Assembly: GCA_027019685.1 (NCBI GenBank)
Contig: JALUWH010000032.1
Span: 1-21,203, forward strand
Length of the DNA: 21,203 nt
Source of the DNA: Ghiorsea sp.
Lineage (GTDB): Bacteria; Pseudomonadota; Zetaproteobacteria; Mariprofundales; Mariprofundaceae
Direction of reading: 5' to 3'
In this document: positions 8,233 through 14,463 of the stretch, piece after piece
How positions within the stretch are numbered: the stretch's first letter is position 1
Layout of the letters: the number at the start of each line of letters is the position of its first letter
Position numbers and translations under genes: made by a program
Notes under the pieces: model-generated
Seen by the model: the letters and a program-made list of their open reading frames with translations, nothing else
What the model was told of the DNA's origin: nothing
The model's database searches: none

Positions 8233-9416
8233 CTTGGATTCAAATACCACTTTACAGTCTTTCTAATCCCCGTTTCAAAAGTTTCGTCAGGCTGCCAATC
8301 AAGCTCATCATTCATTTTACTTGCATCAATGGCATAACGCCAGTCATGGCCTGCCCTATCTTGAACAAAGGTAATAAGATCTGCGTAAGATGTGAGATGT
8401 GAAGTGTCAGATGCACCTTGCATTTCGCGTCTAACATCTAACGGCCTTAACTCATCTAAAATTGAGCAGATACACTTGCAAATATCAAGGTTGTTCCACT
8501 CATTAATCCCACCAATATTATATACTTCACCCAGTTCACCACGGCGAACCACGGCATCAATGCCCGAACAATGATCTCGCACATACAACCAGTCACGAAT
8601 ATTGCTTCCATCGCCATACACAGGAATAGATTCCTGTGCCAAACATTTACGAATCACGGTAGGAATAAACTTCTCCCCATGCTGATAAGGACCGTAATTA
8701 TTGGAGCAATTGGTGGTGGTCACTGGCATATTGTAAGTGTGAAAGTATGCCCGAACCAAATGATCTGAGCCTGCTTTAGAGGCTGAATAAGGTGAGTTGG
8801 GGGCATAAGGTGTTGTTTCACTAAATGCAGGGTCATCTTTGGTTAGTGTGCCATATACCTCATCTGTAGAAATATGATGGAAGCGGAAGGAAGCTCGTAG
8901 AGCTTCGTCAGATGTGAGGTGTGAAATGTGAGATGGTGTGGCTCCATCTTTCGTCTTACATCCTACACCTATCGTTTTACGTCTCCCACCTAACTCCTCA
9001 AGCCAATACTGACGAGCAGAATCCAAAAGTGTAAAAGTTCCCATTACATTGGTCTTTACAAATATCTCAGGACCTGAAATGGAGTTATCCACATGGCTTT
9101 CTGCTGCAAAATGCACAACCGTATCAATCTCATACTCACACATCAATTTATCAACCAATTCACGGTCGCAAATATCACCTTGTATAAAGGTATGTCTTGA
9201 TTCGTTTGGTAAATCTTTCAAATTATCCAAAGAACCTGCATAAGTCAGCGCATCAAGGTTAACAATCTTCACATCCTTATATGTCTCTAACATATAACGC
9301 ACATAGTTGCAGCCGATAAACCCTGCGCCACCAGTCACTAATATATTCTGCGGAGCATACTCCTTGTGAGGTGTTAGACGTGAAGCGTCAGATGTTAAAT
9401 TTTCTGTATTAGACAT
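8229..9416 (-). CDS. rmlB: dTDP-glucose 4,6-dehydratase with heptamer-repeat insertions
   Basis: Second step of dTDP-L-rhamnose synthesis (dTDP-glucose to dTDP-4-keto-6-deoxyglucose, NAD-dependent, cytosolic). The NAD-binding motif TGGAGFIG is at 28-35, the catalytic STDEVYG at 183-189, and YSASK, with the Tyr/Lys pair, at 210-214. The protein has 395 residues against roughly 340-360 for the family. The surplus is three segments: residues 6-17 (NLTSDASRLTPH), 143-168 (ending SHISHLT) and 326-342 (ending DTSHLT). All are encoded by arrays of a degenerate 7-bp repeat, and all ordinary motifs outside them are intact, so the enzyme may still work. The ATG overlaps the four-helix-bundle gene by 8 nt, with an AAGAAGG site inside that gene. 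Order relative to rmlD, rmlC and rmlA is collinear in the operon. Confidence 0.95.
   Translation of the reverse strand: MSNTENLTSDASRLTPHKEYAPQNILVTGGAGFIGCNYVRYMLETYKDVKIVNLDALTYAGSLDNLKDLPNESRHTFIQGDICDRELVDKLMCEYEIDTVVHFAAESHVDNSISGPEIFVKTNVMGTFTLLDSARQYWLEELGGRRKTIGVGCKTKDGATPSHISHLTSDEALRASFRFHHISTDEVYGTLTKDDPAFSETTPYAPNSPYSASKAGSDHLVRAYFHTYNMPVTTTNCSNNYGPYQHGEKFIPTVIRKCLAQESIPVYGDGSNIRDWLYVRDHCSGIDAVVRRGELGEVYNIGGINEWNNLDICKCICSILDELRPLDVRREMQGASDTSHLTSYADLITFVQDRAGHDWRYAIDASKMNDELDWQPDETFETGIRKTVKWYLNPR
8385..8442. repeat. Miniature inverted heptamer element A inside rmlB
   Basis: 58 bp made of two adjoining 29-nt arms in inverted orientation with no spacer. Each arm is a G plus four 7-bp units. 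The left arm on the plus strand reads G, TAAGATG, TGAGATG, TGAAGTG, TCAGATG. The right arm, reverse complemented, reads G, TTAGATG, TTAGACG, CGAAATG, CAAGGTG. The arms match at 21 of 29 positions. It is translated in frame as rmlB residues 326-342, in the stretch between DELRP and SYADLITF where ordinary RmlB proteins have only a short loop. This suggests insertion into a tolerant surface loop. It is seen directly; the mobile origin is inference. Confidence 0.8.
8907..8994. repeat. Miniature inverted heptamer element B inside rmlB
   Basis: 88 bp. The left arm (8907-8935) is G plus four heptamers: TCAGATG, TGAGGTG, TGAAATG, TGAGATG. A 9-nt spacer follows. The right arm (8945-8994), reverse complemented, is G plus seven heptamers: TTAGGTG, GGAGACG, TAAAACG, ATAGGTG, TAGGATG, TAAGACG, AAAGATG. 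The innermost AGATGG and CCATCT form a perfect 6-bp stem. The element encodes rmlB residues 143-168, placed between YWLEEL and SDEALRASFRFHHIS, a position where family members vary in length. It has the same unit, phase and inward-facing arm orientation as element A, but a longer right arm. Confidence 0.8.
9366..9394 (+). repeat. Heptamer arm C at the 5' end of rmlB
   Basis: 29 nt reading G, TGAGGTG, TTAGACG, TGAAGCG, TCAGATG on the plus strand. This is the same four-heptamer layout as the left arms of elements A and B. On the minus strand it encodes RmlB residues 8-17 (TSDASRLTPH). It lies 14 nt from the stop codon of the four-helix-bundle gene. No inverted partner is directly adjacent; the nearest candidate partner is arm D beyond the far end of that gene. 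Confidence 0.75.
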
Positions 9417-9777
9417 TATCTTTTACCTTCTTCTGTATAGAGCTTATCAAACCACTAAGTTTAGCAAAAAGCTCATTCATTAAATTCATGACAGGTTTAT
9501 GATTTTCAATAAACCCTAAATCCTGTGCAATCATCACTTGTGTTTCCAATTCACTTAACGGCCCTCGTGCAATAAATATAAATCTCAAAAACTCTTTGTT
9601 TCCAGACCTTGCAGCTCCCTCAGCTATATTCGAGGGAATACTTACTGCCGCCCGCCGCATTTGGCTACACAAACCAAACTTCTCACTATCAGCAAACTTT
9701 TGAGTCAATGCATAGACATCTTTAACTAAAGTCATACCCAACTGCCAAACCTGCAAGTCCTGATGTGCTCGTTTCAT
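9409..9777 (-). CDS. Four-helix-bundle protein of the 23S rRNA intervening-sequence (S23) family
   Basis: 122 residues, helical throughout, full length for the family. Recognisable motifs are DLQVWQLGMTLVKDVYALT near the start, GLCSQMRRAAVSIPSNIAEG in the middle, and PLSELETQVMIAQDLGF after it. These proteins form four-helix bundles and oligomers and are related to the Avd accessory protein of diversity-generating retroelements; the molecular function of the free-standing members is not established. No reverse transcriptase or template repeat is present here, so it is not part of such a retroelement. The gene is wedged between rmlD (4-nt overlap, ATGA) and rmlB (8-nt overlap, ATGTCTAA) and has a GGAAG ribosome binding site lying in heptamer arm D. 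It has no evident role in rhamnose synthesis. Confidence 0.93.
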   Translation of the reverse strand: MKRAHQDLQVWQLGMTLVKDVYALTQKFADSEKFGLCSQMRRAAVSIPSNIAEGAARSGNKEFLRFIFIARGPLSELETQVMIAQDLGFIENHKPVMNLMNELFAKLSGLISSIQKKVKDNV

Positions 9778-10667
9778 TGCACATCTTCCATCTTACTTTT
9801 CTCGCTTAACATTTTTATGACTTCTGCTAAAGATACATTCCAAGGCTGAAGCTCGATATTAAAAGTTGTTTCTAATTTGCTGCAATCCAATTCTGAATTT
9901 TGCGGGCGTTTGGCTGGTGTTGGAAAGTCTGCCGTAGTAATAGCGTTCACTTGCTTAACACGCAAAGGCAAACCTTGTTGCTTCGCCTCATCAAAAATAC
10001 TTTGTGCAAAATCAAACCAAGTCACCGCATTCGCCTGAGCCAGATGATAAATGCCCCATGCATTTTTATGGCTTGCTAAAACTTCATAAATTACCCGCGC
10101 AATTTCTCTTGCCGATGTTGGTTTGCCTCGTTGGTCTGCCACAATACCCAGCTCTTCTCGCTCAGCGCCCAGTCTAAGCATGGTTTTGACAAAGTTATTA
10201 CCATGAGCAGAAAATACCCAGCTGGTACGAAAAATATAATATTTCTCGCATAAGCTCCGCACCAAAACTTCACCTTCAAGCTTGGTTTCACCATAAACGC
10301 CAAGCGGTGCAACAGTCTCTGATTCAATATAAGCGCCTTCTTTACTACCATCAAACACATAATCTGTAGAAATATGAATCAAAGGAATATCAAGCACTTT
10401 GCAAGCTTGTGCCAAATAACCTACCGCCGTTGCATTTACGGCCTTAGCAGCGTCTTTATCATCTTCAGCTTTATCCACAGCCGTATAAGCTGCGGCATTA
10501 ATCAAGACATCAGGCTGTTCTTTTTGCACACAAGCTTGCACCGCTTGTTGGTCAGTAATGTCCAAAGTATCATAATCAAATCCAATGGTTTCATGCCCAT
10601 AGGCTTTTGCCAAAGCCATAAGCTCAGTACCCACCTGCCCGTAACAACCTGTAACCAAAACTTTCAT
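9774..10667 (-). CDS. rmlD: dTDP-4-dehydrorhamnose reductase
   Basis: Last step of dTDP-L-rhamnose synthesis: NAD(P)H reduction of dTDP-4-keto-L-rhamnose, in the cytosol. 297 residues, normal length. Cofactor motif VTGCYGQVG at 5-13, DVLINAAAYTAVDKAE in the usual place, STDYVFDG, and catalytic YGETK (Tyr-x-x-x-Lys). SWVFSAHGNNFVKTML and RGKPTSAREIA are also typical. The ATG is 1 nt after the rmlC stop. The last 11 residues (LSEKSKMEDVQ) are encoded by heptamer arm D, so the native C-terminus was probably different. The stop codon overlaps the four-helix-bundle start by 4 nt. Confidence 0.95.
   Translation of the reverse strand: MKVLVTGCYGQVGTELMALAKAYGHETIGFDYDTLDITDQQAVQACVQKEQPDVLINAAAYTAVDKAEDDKDAAKAVNATAVGYLAQACKVLDIPLIHISTDYVFDGSKEGAYIESETVAPLGVYGETKLEGEVLVRSLCEKYYIFRTSWVFSAHGNNFVKTMLRLGAEREELGIVADQRGKPTSAREIARVIYEVLASHKNAWGIYHLAQANAVTWFDFAQSIFDEAKQQGLPLRVKQVNAITTADFPTPAKRPQNSELDCSKLETTFNIELQPWNVSLAEVIKMLSEKSKMEDVQ
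9782..9810 (-). repeat. Degenerate heptamer arm D at the 3' end of rmlD
   Basis: On the minus strand this reads G, TTAAGCG, AGAAAAG, TAAGATG, GAAGATG: one G plus four 7-nt units, three of which fit NNARRYG. It is inverted relative to arm C and encodes the C-terminal residues of RmlD (LSEKSKMED and the start of the Val codon). It also contains the ribosome binding site of the four-helix-bundle gene. It matches arm C at only 16 of 29 positions, so membership of the repeat family is likely but not certain. Confidence 0.5.
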
Positions 10668-10668
10668 A

Positions 10669-11223
10669 TCAATACTTGGTCAACAAATGCTGTGGAATAT
10701 CCGCAAGGCACGCATACGCTTTATCTTTTTCAGATAATAGCGGTGACTCAATCGGCCAATCAATGCCAACCCCAGGGTCGCTCCACAATAGTCCACCCTC
10801 ATCATCAGGGCGATAATAATCTGTACACTTGTAAATAAAGTCTGCGGTATCTGACAACACACAAAAACCATGGGCAAACTTGGGTGGAATCCAAAGCTGA
10901 TGATGATTCTCTTCACTCAATACACAGCCATACCACTGTCCAAAAGTTGGTGAGCCCACACGAATATCTACTGCAACATCAAATACCGAGCCTGTTGCCA
11001 CTTGCACCAACTTGCCTTGTGGATGATTCAATTGAAAGTGCATACCTCGCAACACACCTTTGCTTGAGCGCGAATGATTATCTTGCACAAATTCGACATC
11101 AGGAAACCCAGCCTGCATATATCGCTCTTTATTGTACGTCTCTAAAAAGAAACCTCTAGCATCACCAAATACTTTAGGCTCAATATGCAAAACACCTTCA
11201 AGGTTAGTTTTATTTACATTCAT
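10669..11223 (-). CDS. rmlC: dTDP-4-dehydrorhamnose 3,5-epimerase
   Basis: Third enzyme of the rhamnose pathway; it epimerises C3 and C5 of dTDP-4-keto-6-deoxyglucose. 184 residues, normal for this cupin-fold homodimer. Visible signatures are GDARGFFLETYN at 20-31, VQDNHSRSSKGVLRGMHFQ with the catalytic-base His at residue 62, VFDVAVDIRVGSPTFG, and IPPKFAHGF. The ATG overlaps the rmlA stop by 4 nt (ATGA). Nothing is unusual in the sequence. It works with the neighbouring rmlA, rmlD and rmlB. Confidence 0.96.
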   Translation of the reverse strand: MNVNKTNLEGVLHIEPKVFGDARGFFLETYNKERYMQAGFPDVEFVQDNHSRSSKGVLRGMHFQLNHPQGKLVQVATGSVFDVAVDIRVGSPTFGQWYGCVLSEENHHQLWIPPKFAHGFCVLSDTADFIYKCTDYYRPDDEGGLLWSDPGVGIDWPIESPLLSEKDKAYACLADIPQHLLTKY

Positions 11224-12092
11224 CGCTTTGTATCTAGCAGCTTCATCAAATATTGACCATAACCATTTTTCTTCAGTGGTGTAGCTAACGCCAATAACTG
11301 TTCATCCGAAATATAACCTTTCTGCCAAGCAATCTCTTCAAGGCAAGCGATTTTTAAGCCCTGACGCTTTTCTAGGACTTCCACAAATTGTGCCGCTTCA
11401 AGTAAGGAGTCATGTGTGCCCGTATCCAGCCAAGCCGTACCTCGACCCATGCGTTGCACATGCAAATCATTCATTTCTAAATAAACTTTATTTACATCTG
11501 TGATTTCTAGCTCACCTCGTGCAGATGGTTTTAAATCAGCGGCAATATCTACCACTCGCTCATCGTAAAAATACAAACCCGTCACCGCATAGTTCGATTT
11601 AGGTTTCTCAGGCTTTTCTTCAATGGACAATGCTCTACCTTGAGCATCAAAATCAACCACGCCATAACGTTCAGGATCTTTCACATGATAAGCAAACACT
11701 GAAGCTCCTGAATCACGATTAGCAGCGTCCATTAACTGCTGACCCATGCCATCGCCATAAAAAATATTATCACCTAAAATAAGTGCTGAAGGCTTACCAT
11801 TTACAAATTCTTTACCTATATGATAAGCCTGCGCTAAACCATCAGGACTAGGCTGCTCAGCATAAGAAATCGACATACCCCACTGCGAACCATCTTTAAG
11901 CACATGCTTAAACATCGGCAAATCATGTGGTGTGGAAATCAACAAGACTTCGCGAATACCCGCCAACATCAATGTAGAAAGCGGGTAATAAATCATGGGT
12001 TTATCATAAATCGGCATCAACTGCTTGCTCACAGCCAATGTCAGAGGATGCAGGCGAGTGCCACTACCACCTGCTAGTATAATTCCTTTCAT
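11220..12092 (-). CDS. rmlA: Glucose-1-phosphate thymidylyltransferase
   Basis: First step of dTDP-L-rhamnose synthesis: glucose-1-phosphate plus dTTP to dTDP-glucose. 290 residues, standard length. The nucleotidyltransferase signature GIILAGGSGTRLHPLT is at residues 3-18, then SKQLMPIYDKPMIYYPLS, LGDNIFYGDG, EEKPEKPKSNYAVTGLYFYD, and GRGTAWLDTGTH. All match the RmlA/RffH group. The ATG directly follows the TAG of manC with no gap. In many bacteria this enzyme is feedback-inhibited by dTDP-rhamnose; that is family knowledge, not visible here. Confidence 0.97.
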   Translation of the reverse strand: MKGIILAGGSGTRLHPLTLAVSKQLMPIYDKPMIYYPLSTLMLAGIREVLLISTPHDLPMFKHVLKDGSQWGMSISYAEQPSPDGLAQAYHIGKEFVNGKPSALILGDNIFYGDGMGQQLMDAANRDSGASVFAYHVKDPERYGVVDFDAQGRALSIEEKPEKPKSNYAVTGLYFYDERVVDIAADLKPSARGELEITDVNKVYLEMNDLHVQRMGRGTAWLDTGTHDSLLEAAQFVEVLEKRQGLKIACLEEIAWQKGYISDEQLLALATPLKKNGYGQYLMKLLDTKR

Positions 12093-13511
12093 CTAACCTC
12101 TCCCATAAACATCATCAAAACGCTGTATATCATCTTCTTCGAGGTAGTCTCCAACTTGCACTTCAATCATTTGCAAAGGCATCTTACCTTTATTTTCTAA
12201 GCGATGTTTCACGCCAATGGAAATATATGTACTTTCATTTTTAGAAACTGTTATCACTTCATCATCACGTGTCACTGTTGCCGTACCCGACACCACCACC
12301 CAATGCTCTGAGCGATGCTGATGACTTTGTAGCGACAATGACGCACCAGCCTTCACTTCAATACGCTTGAGCTTGTACCCCTCAGCCTTGTTATCCAACA
12401 CTGTATAGCTGCCCCATGGGCGCTGTACAGTCACATGCTCATGATGCTCAATACTATTGCTATCCTTTAAAACCTTAACAATTTCACGTACACGTTGGCT
12501 TTCACCCTTGTTACACAAAAGAATGGCATCCGCTGTTTCCACAGCCATTACATCTTGCAAGCCCACTGCTGCAATCAAACGTGACTCGCTGCGCAGCAAG
12601 GTGTTTTTACAATCTACTGCAATCACATGCCCACTTACAGCATTGTTATCGGCATCTTTCTCCGATATATCATGCACCGCATCCCAACTACCCACATCTG
12701 ACCAGCCCATAGATACAGGCACCATCACCACATTATCCGAGGGCTCTAGTACGGCATAATCAATCGAAATCGAAGGCATATCTTGAAACTGATGCCTCAC
12801 CACTTCTTGCCAAGGCTCACCATTTTCCCAAGCTAATTTCATCGCCTGAACAACTTGGCTTATCTCTGGTTGGTACTTCTCAATTTCTGCCAAAATCAAC
12901 GAAGCTTTCCACACAAACATACCCGAATTCCAGAAATAACCACCTTGCTCAAGAAATGACCGGGCTGTGTTTAAATCTGGTTTTTCTGTAAATCGTTTGA
13001 CTGGCATTGCTTCTACCAAATCCGATATATCGGCTTGCATGTCAGCCTGAATATAACCAAATCCCGTATCAGCATGTTCAGGCACAATGCCAAAGGTAAC
13101 AATCTTACCTTGCTCTGCGGCAGCAATTGCTTTTTCTAACCCTTGATGAAAGGCAGGAATATCTTGAATGATATGATCAGCAGGCAGCACAAGCATCACA
13201 GGATCATCCCCATCTTTTTGCAACAATGCGGCTGCAAGCGCAATGGCAGGTGCAGTATCCCTTGCACATGGCTCAAGCATAGTATGCAAATGATCAAGCT
13301 CCGAAAATGCTTCACCTGAAGCGTGCGCTTCATTGGTAACCACCCAAACATCATCTTGCTCTATCATCGGTGATAAACGTGAAATCGTAGCGGCAAGCAA
13401 CGATGATTCGCCTGATAACTTTAAGAATTGTTTTGGAAGTTGTTGTCTAGACATAGGCCACAAACGTGTACCCGAACCACCTGCAAGCACTACAGCCTTG
13501 ATTTTATTCAC
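12093..13511 (-). CDS. manC: Bifunctional mannose-1-phosphate guanylyltransferase / mannose-6-phosphate isomerase
   Basis: 472 residues, full length for the type II ManC/AlgA/XanB enzymes. The N-terminal nucleotidyltransferase domain begins VVLAGGSGTRLWPMSRQ (residues 7-23) and contains LPADHIIQD, FTEKPD and VSMGWSDVGSWDAVHD. The C-terminal cupin domain (about 365-472) has RPWGSYTVLDN, KRIEVKAGASLSLQSHQHR with the metal-binding His residues, and EHWVVVSGTATV. It makes GDP-mannose in the cytosol, implying mannose or a derivative such as fucose in the polymer. No phosphomannomutase or GDP-mannose dehydratase is in the window. The GTG start at 13511 overlaps the chain-length gene by 8 nt (GTGAATAA), with a GAGGA site 8-9 nt upstream. 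Confidence 0.95.
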   Translation of the reverse strand: MNKIKAVVLAGGSGTRLWPMSRQQLPKQFLKLSGESSLLAATISRLSPMIEQDDVWVVTNEAHASGEAFSELDHLHTMLEPCARDTAPAIALAAALLQKDGDDPVMLVLPADHIIQDIPAFHQGLEKAIAAAEQGKIVTFGIVPEHADTGFGYIQADMQADISDLVEAMPVKRFTEKPDLNTARSFLEQGGYFWNSGMFVWKASLILAEIEKYQPEISQVVQAMKLAWENGEPWQEVVRHQFQDMPSISIDYAVLEPSDNVVMVPVSMGWSDVGSWDAVHDISEKDADNNAVSGHVIAVDCKNTLLRSESRLIAAVGLQDVMAVETADAILLCNKGESQRVREIVKVLKDSNSIEHHEHVTVQRPWGSYTVLDNKAEGYKLKRIEVKAGASLSLQSHQHRSEHWVVVSGTATVTRDDEVITVSKNESTYISIGVKHRLENKGKMPLQMIEVQVGDYLEEDDIQRFDDVYGRG

Positions 13512-14463
13512 TGCTTTGTTCCTCTTCCTTACGCTTTTTTAAACCTTCTTGAATAAAAACAAATACAATCGCTAAGAATCCAACAACAAATACTGTTAAA
13601 AGCACAATAATACTGCGCTTGGGTTTGATTTTTTTATCGGGAACTACCGCAGGGTCAATCACCCGAAAAACATAATCTTTTTGTGTATTGGCAAGCATGG
13701 CTTGTTTTTGTTCTGTTGAAATTAACTCAAATAAAGCCTGACGATTTTCAGCAATCTGAGTTTCAGCCAATACATCATTCAAATACTTCAATTTTTCTTC
13801 GCTTTGCAAAATAGCTTTCTCGCGTAAATAAGCATTTATTCTTGTGACTAGTTTTGCCACCCAGACCTTTGCCAGCTCAGGGTCTTCCCAATCAATGGAC
13901 AGTCTTACCAAACCTGAATCTTTATCTACATTCACTGCCAATACACCACCTTCTACCAAAAGCCGCCATGCATCCCATAGCGAAGGCTGGTCTTCTTGCT
14001 CTTCTGCTAACCACTGCTTGTTTTCTGCATCCCAATCATCGGCAAAAAGAATCGGCATAAGCTTTTCATCTTTAACAAAACTCCAAATAAACTCACGCGA
14101 CTTTAATACAGCTATATTTTCTTCTATAGAGCTGCTTCCCCCTAATGACACGCCTGCAAGCGAAGCAATACCACCCAAGCCGCCCAGCATAGAAGATAAA
14201 CCACCCTTACTTTCTTCACCCCCCATAGGTGCTAACAATGTTTCAGCGCGATAAATATTGGGCATGGTTAACGAAATGCCTGCTGCCAATATCCCTGCAA
14301 GCAAAGCCGAAACAACAATAAACAAACGTTTCTTCCAAATGACCTGCCAGTATTCCAGCAAGTCAATTTCATCTTCTTCGTATGGCATGCCATACATGGC
14401 TTGCATCATACGCGGGTCAAGCTGGGGCTGTTCATGATTCAATTGTTTATCCTTAGCACTCAT
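13504..14463 (-). CDS. Wzz-type polysaccharide chain-length regulator / polysaccharide co-polymerase
   Basis: 319 residues. A cytosolic N-terminus (1-46, including EIDLLEYWQVIWKKR, the classic Wzz entry motif) is followed by membrane helix 1 (about 47-66). A large periplasmic region has a Gly-rich stretch (SSMLGGLGGIASLAGVSLGG) and predicted helices. The motif VIDPAVVPDKKIKPKRS precedes membrane helix 2 (about 284-304). There is no C-terminal tyrosine kinase domain, so it is a Wzz/OtnB-like co-polymerase rather than a full Wzc. It should set chain length and link Wzy polymerisation to the exporter. The ATG at 14463 shares one base with the exporter stop (TAATG); a longer frame to 14529 would overlap it deeply and is unlikely. 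Confidence 0.9.
   Translation of the reverse strand: MSAKDKQLNHEQPQLDPRMMQAMYGMPYEEDEIDLLEYWQVIWKKRLFIVVSALLAGILAAGISLTMPNIYRAETLLAPMGGEESKGGLSSMLGGLGGIASLAGVSLGGSSSIEENIAVLKSREFIWSFVKDEKLMPILFADDWDAENKQWLAEEQEDQPSLWDAWRLLVEGGVLAVNVDKDSGLVRLSIDWEDPELAKVWVAKLVTRINAYLREKAILQSEEKLKYLNDVLAETQIAENRQALFELISTEQKQAMLANTQKDYVFRVIDPAVVPDKKIKPKRSIIVLLTVFVVGFLAIVFVFIQEGLKKRKEEEQSSE

Larger units (their letters stand above)
9366..9810 (-). mobile_element. Putative IVS-like element: heptamer arms flanking a four-helix-bundle gene
   Basis: A 445-bp unit bounded by heptamer arm C at one end and the more degenerate arm D at the other, pointing inward like the arms of elements A and B, with a four-helix-bundle gene between them. 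Known background: S23-family four-helix proteins were first found in intervening sequences of 23S rRNA genes, where an ORF is flanked by complementary ends. Here the unit sits between rmlD and rmlB. It supplies the last 11 or so codons and stop of rmlD, and the ribosome binding site, start codon and first 17 codons of rmlB. No transposase and no clear target duplication are seen. Mobility is inferred from the dispersed related copies. Confidence 0.45.

Noticed and set aside
8385..8994. A CRISPR array
   Set aside because: The repeated units are 7 bp, degenerate, arranged head-to-head and translated; there are no regular spacers.
9409..9777. A diversity-generating retroelement, suggested by the Avd-like four-helix protein
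   Set aside because: No reverse transcriptase, no template/variable repeat pair and no adenine-biased variation are present nearby; the motifs fit the free-standing S23 family.
9366..9810. A classical insertion sequence with target-site duplication
   Set aside because: No transposase frame exists and the bases flanking the proposed ends do not match; only element B is bordered by a matching dinucleotide (TC), which chance can explain.
10374..10838. A 154-codon plus-strand frame across the rmlC-rmlD junction
   Set aside because: It is antisense to two complete and well-conserved rhamnose genes and shows no recognisable domain.
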